Shown: positions 61,774 through 64,000 of the stretch, one piece after another
Position numbering within the stretch: position 1 is the first letter of the stretch
Layout: the number at the start of each line of letters is the position of its first letter
From: Neoscytalidium dimidiatum
Lineage: Eukaryota; Ascomycota; Dothideomycetes; Botryosphaeriales; Botryosphaeriaceae
DNA: 64,000 bases
NCBI GenBank assembly: GCA_037367355.1
Contig: CM074701.1
Span: 2,480,001-2,544,000, forward strand
Reading direction: 5' to 3'
The notes under the pieces: generated by a model
What the model was told of the DNA's origin: nothing
Database searches by the model: none
The model's input: the letters and a program-made list of their open reading frames with translations, nothing else
Translations under genes and position numbers: made by a program

Positions 61774-64000
61774 CGCTCACCCTTGGGCGACGATGGAATA
61801 AGAGGCGGTGGTGAGGGGAACGGAATGGAAGTTTATAGAGCGGCGGCGGACAGCGCGTGTCCAGCAGATGCCGTGTGTCGGTGGGCTACCTGGGCTGAAG
61901 CGGTGCGGCTTGGGCCAGGGCGGGCATTCAAGTACGTCGTCGCGCTGCGGTGACCGTCGCCAGCGGGGTGGGTCAGTTGTGCTGAGACCAGCGGGACCCT
62001 GGCTTGGGTGAAGGGATCCACCGTTGAAGAGGCGGGCCGTTATTATCTGGAGAGCGCGCCTGTGCCCACTTCTTCACAACGGTAATGCAGATGATAGTCG
62101 TGCTTTGTATCCCATGCGGCAACGAGGCCCTGGGCTGCCTCGCGCTGCGACTCGGAGCAGCGACAGGGATCCACCCTCGGCGCCGGGGCCCCCCTGCGTG
62201 TCAAAGGCGCTCTCACCAGCGCCGGCTATCGAACCGTTCGGGGAATGAGGCGGCCAGGACAGGCCCTGCTGCACTGCAGATCGGCTGCTCTCAGGCCACT
62301 GCCTCCCACGAGTCCAGCGTGACGGATAAATTCCTCGGCTGCGCTTGACGGCTGGCCAGGAATGCGTGATGTGCGCCGGGCTGCCCACGATCTTGCGGCA
62401 GAGCGGCCAAGTGCTCGAGCTCCGCATGCAAGGGACCTGGTTGGCCGGCTCCCCCACAATCGCGCCCGTCATGCGCCGCGCCTGCCGTATATTGCGTGTG
62501 CGACGGCCTGATGAAGGGAGCGGTGTTTATGGCCGCCAGGAACGCGAGCGGTCGGAGGTTGCTTGTTGTGCGGAGCGCGGGCAGATCGCTACCGCTTCGA
62601 CCGCTGGAACGGCCCCAGGGTCCTGGATACTGACTGACTGGCCGCCCGCCGCTGGCGCTGGCACTGTGCTGGGCCCGCTGCCGCTGGGTGACGCTGCCGC
62701 CGCCAGCGCGCGCCCGCCAGCCAGCAGACGGCAGACGCTGTCCGCCAACAGCAGCTCCCAGAGCAGCCCCAGCGCCCCCGCGCAGCCTCACGATGCGAGA
62801 CGGGCCGAGTGCCAGCGTCAGGTGCGGCCTGCTGTCAGCCTGTGGCCGGCCGCCGTCGCTCGCCGTAGCGCTCGACCGCTCCACTCCGCACCGGCTAGCA
62901 TCCTCCTCCCTCCTCTAGCGGGCAGTGCGGGAGGCGGACTCGCAGCGGGCGCAACTCGCAAAGACGCAATCGCTCAATCGCAGCGCGCGGCCTGCTCCGC
63001 CGCGGGTGCCCGTGTGAATCCTAGCGTGCCTGGCCGGCGCGGCGCGAGAGATGAGGTGAGAGGTGGTGGTGTGTGGTAGCGCTGGCCGTGGCCGTGGCCG
63101 TGGCCGTGGCCGTTGGCCCGCCGCGGGCATAGGAGGAGTCGTCGCGCTGATCAGCCGCCCGCTCGCCCATCATCTGCAGCTAACCTTGAAGCCACGTTCG
63201 CTGCCTCACCACGCCGCCGACGCCCTCTCCGCGCGCGCAGCCGAATTGCTGCGTAAGCCAGCGTTCCAGGTCGCGCTGCTCGCTTGCGCCGCCGAGTTGC
63301 ACCGCATGCTGCCCGCGGCCTGGGCAATCAGTACGGGCTCTGGTGCCGGTGCTGGTGGACGGGCTCAATTAAACATACGACCACGCGCTGATTGCTGCCG
63401 GCCGATGCACCACCCGACGCAGCCCTGCCGCCAGATCGCCCATCGACAGCGACGTCGTCTTCGGCACTGCCGTGCGCGACAATAGCCGGCCGCTTGAAAT
63501 TTGAAGCTGCCTGCCTGCTCCGCACGCTAGTCTGCTCGCCCTGCAATCACAATTCCGCACGCCGTCCTCCGCACGCTCACCATTGAGCATTGTCTTATGC
63601 CTCCGCAGCCACGGTGGACCCTGATCACCAGTACGCGAGCGCTGTGCTCTCTTGCGCGTCCCAATCTGGCGCGGAGAGACGCACAATCGACACCGACGTC
63701 GACATTGGCACCCGGCCCTCCCCCCCCCCGCGCACCGCTGGACCGTCGCTCGCCGATGCTGGCTGCTGCCCAACGCGCATGGCAGCGCCGGCGAGCACGC
63801 TCCGAGTCGCACGCTCACGGTGGCTTCTCTAGCTGCATGGCCGCTGTTGGCGCTGGCGATGGCAATGCTGGCTAGGCCGGCACGAGGGTGCATCTCCGAG
63901 CAGGCTATATCAGGGTGGATTGTAGCTACCAACAATACCCACGCCGGCGGCACAGCGAAGGATCGCAGTCGACAAGGGCGGCAAGCCATGTCCCAAGGCG
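61774..64000. other. GC-rich region upstream of the MtfA-like gene
   Basis: About 2.2 kb reaching the window end. Open frames overlap on both strands with Ala/Arg/Pro/Ser-rich products and no domain. The region probably includes the promoter and leader of the MtfA-like gene. Confidence 0.4.
63084..63114 (+). repeat. (GGCCGT)5 hexanucleotide repeat
   Basis: Five near-perfect GGCCGT units in GC-rich gene-free DNA. Confidence 0.9.

Overview
The window is nuclear DNA of a filamentous ascomycete (Pezizomycotina). A Dothideomycete-type genome is my best guess, at low confidence. The evidence is short spliceosomal introns (about 50-165 bp) with CTAAC/CTGAT-type branch points, fungal-only families (a fungus-type C2H2 protein, an HSL1/GIN4-type kinase with a C-terminal KA1-like domain, FlbC-like and MtfA-like regulators, a secreted CREG-like protein) and a GC-leaning composition. 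I found no operons, rRNA, convincing tRNA, CRISPR array, prophage or intact transposon.

Layout. 0-5 kb: a three-exon C2H2 protein (minus) and a small Cys-rich zinc-ribbon-like ORF (plus). 5.9-17.3 kb is a dense housekeeping block: TRK potassium transporter (+), ATP synthase subunit d (-), NAC alpha subunit (-), an MDR/quinone-oxidoreductase-like enzyme (+), ribosomal protein eL14 (-) and an NUP53/Nup35-type nucleoporin (+). 20.0-24.3 kb: a 1,372-residue HSL1/GIN4 family kinase (-). 27.5-29.0 kb: a FlbC-like C2H2 regulator (-) whose first coding exon I could not place. 29.0-43.5 kb is about 14.5 kb with no gene I can support. Its first third is very GC-rich and full of chance ORFs; the rest is more AT-rich with only short ORFs. 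43.5-54 kb is a second dense block: eL24 (-), an unrecognised Cys-rich protein (-), UBC13 (-), a WDR59/SEA3 homologue (+) and eS30 (-). 54.5-55.3 kb: the secreted CREG-like protein (+). 55.3-60.4 kb is gene-poor with a 12-bp minisatellite. 60.4-61.8 kb: an MtfA-like glutamine-rich C2H2 regulator (-). The last 2.2 kb is GC-rich and non-coding as far as I can see.

The genes are not one pathway. They include ribosome and co-translational factors (eL14, eL24, eS30, NAC alpha), mitochondrial ATP synthase, ubiquitin/TORC1 signalling parts (UBC13 and WDR59, head to head across 428 bp) and regulators of growth and development (the kinase, FlbC-like and MtfA-like). The three regulator genes all have long gene-free DNA upstream, while the housekeeping genes are tightly packed.

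Exon structures were worked out by hand from splice signals, reading-frame continuity and known family sequences. Each completed model gives a whole number of codons, which supports the joins. I did not find a convincing new multi-gene system. The most interesting leftovers are the unrecognised Cys-rich protein at 44.9-45.6 kb, the last intron of the WDR59 gene (both frames open downstream) and the large gene-free tract.
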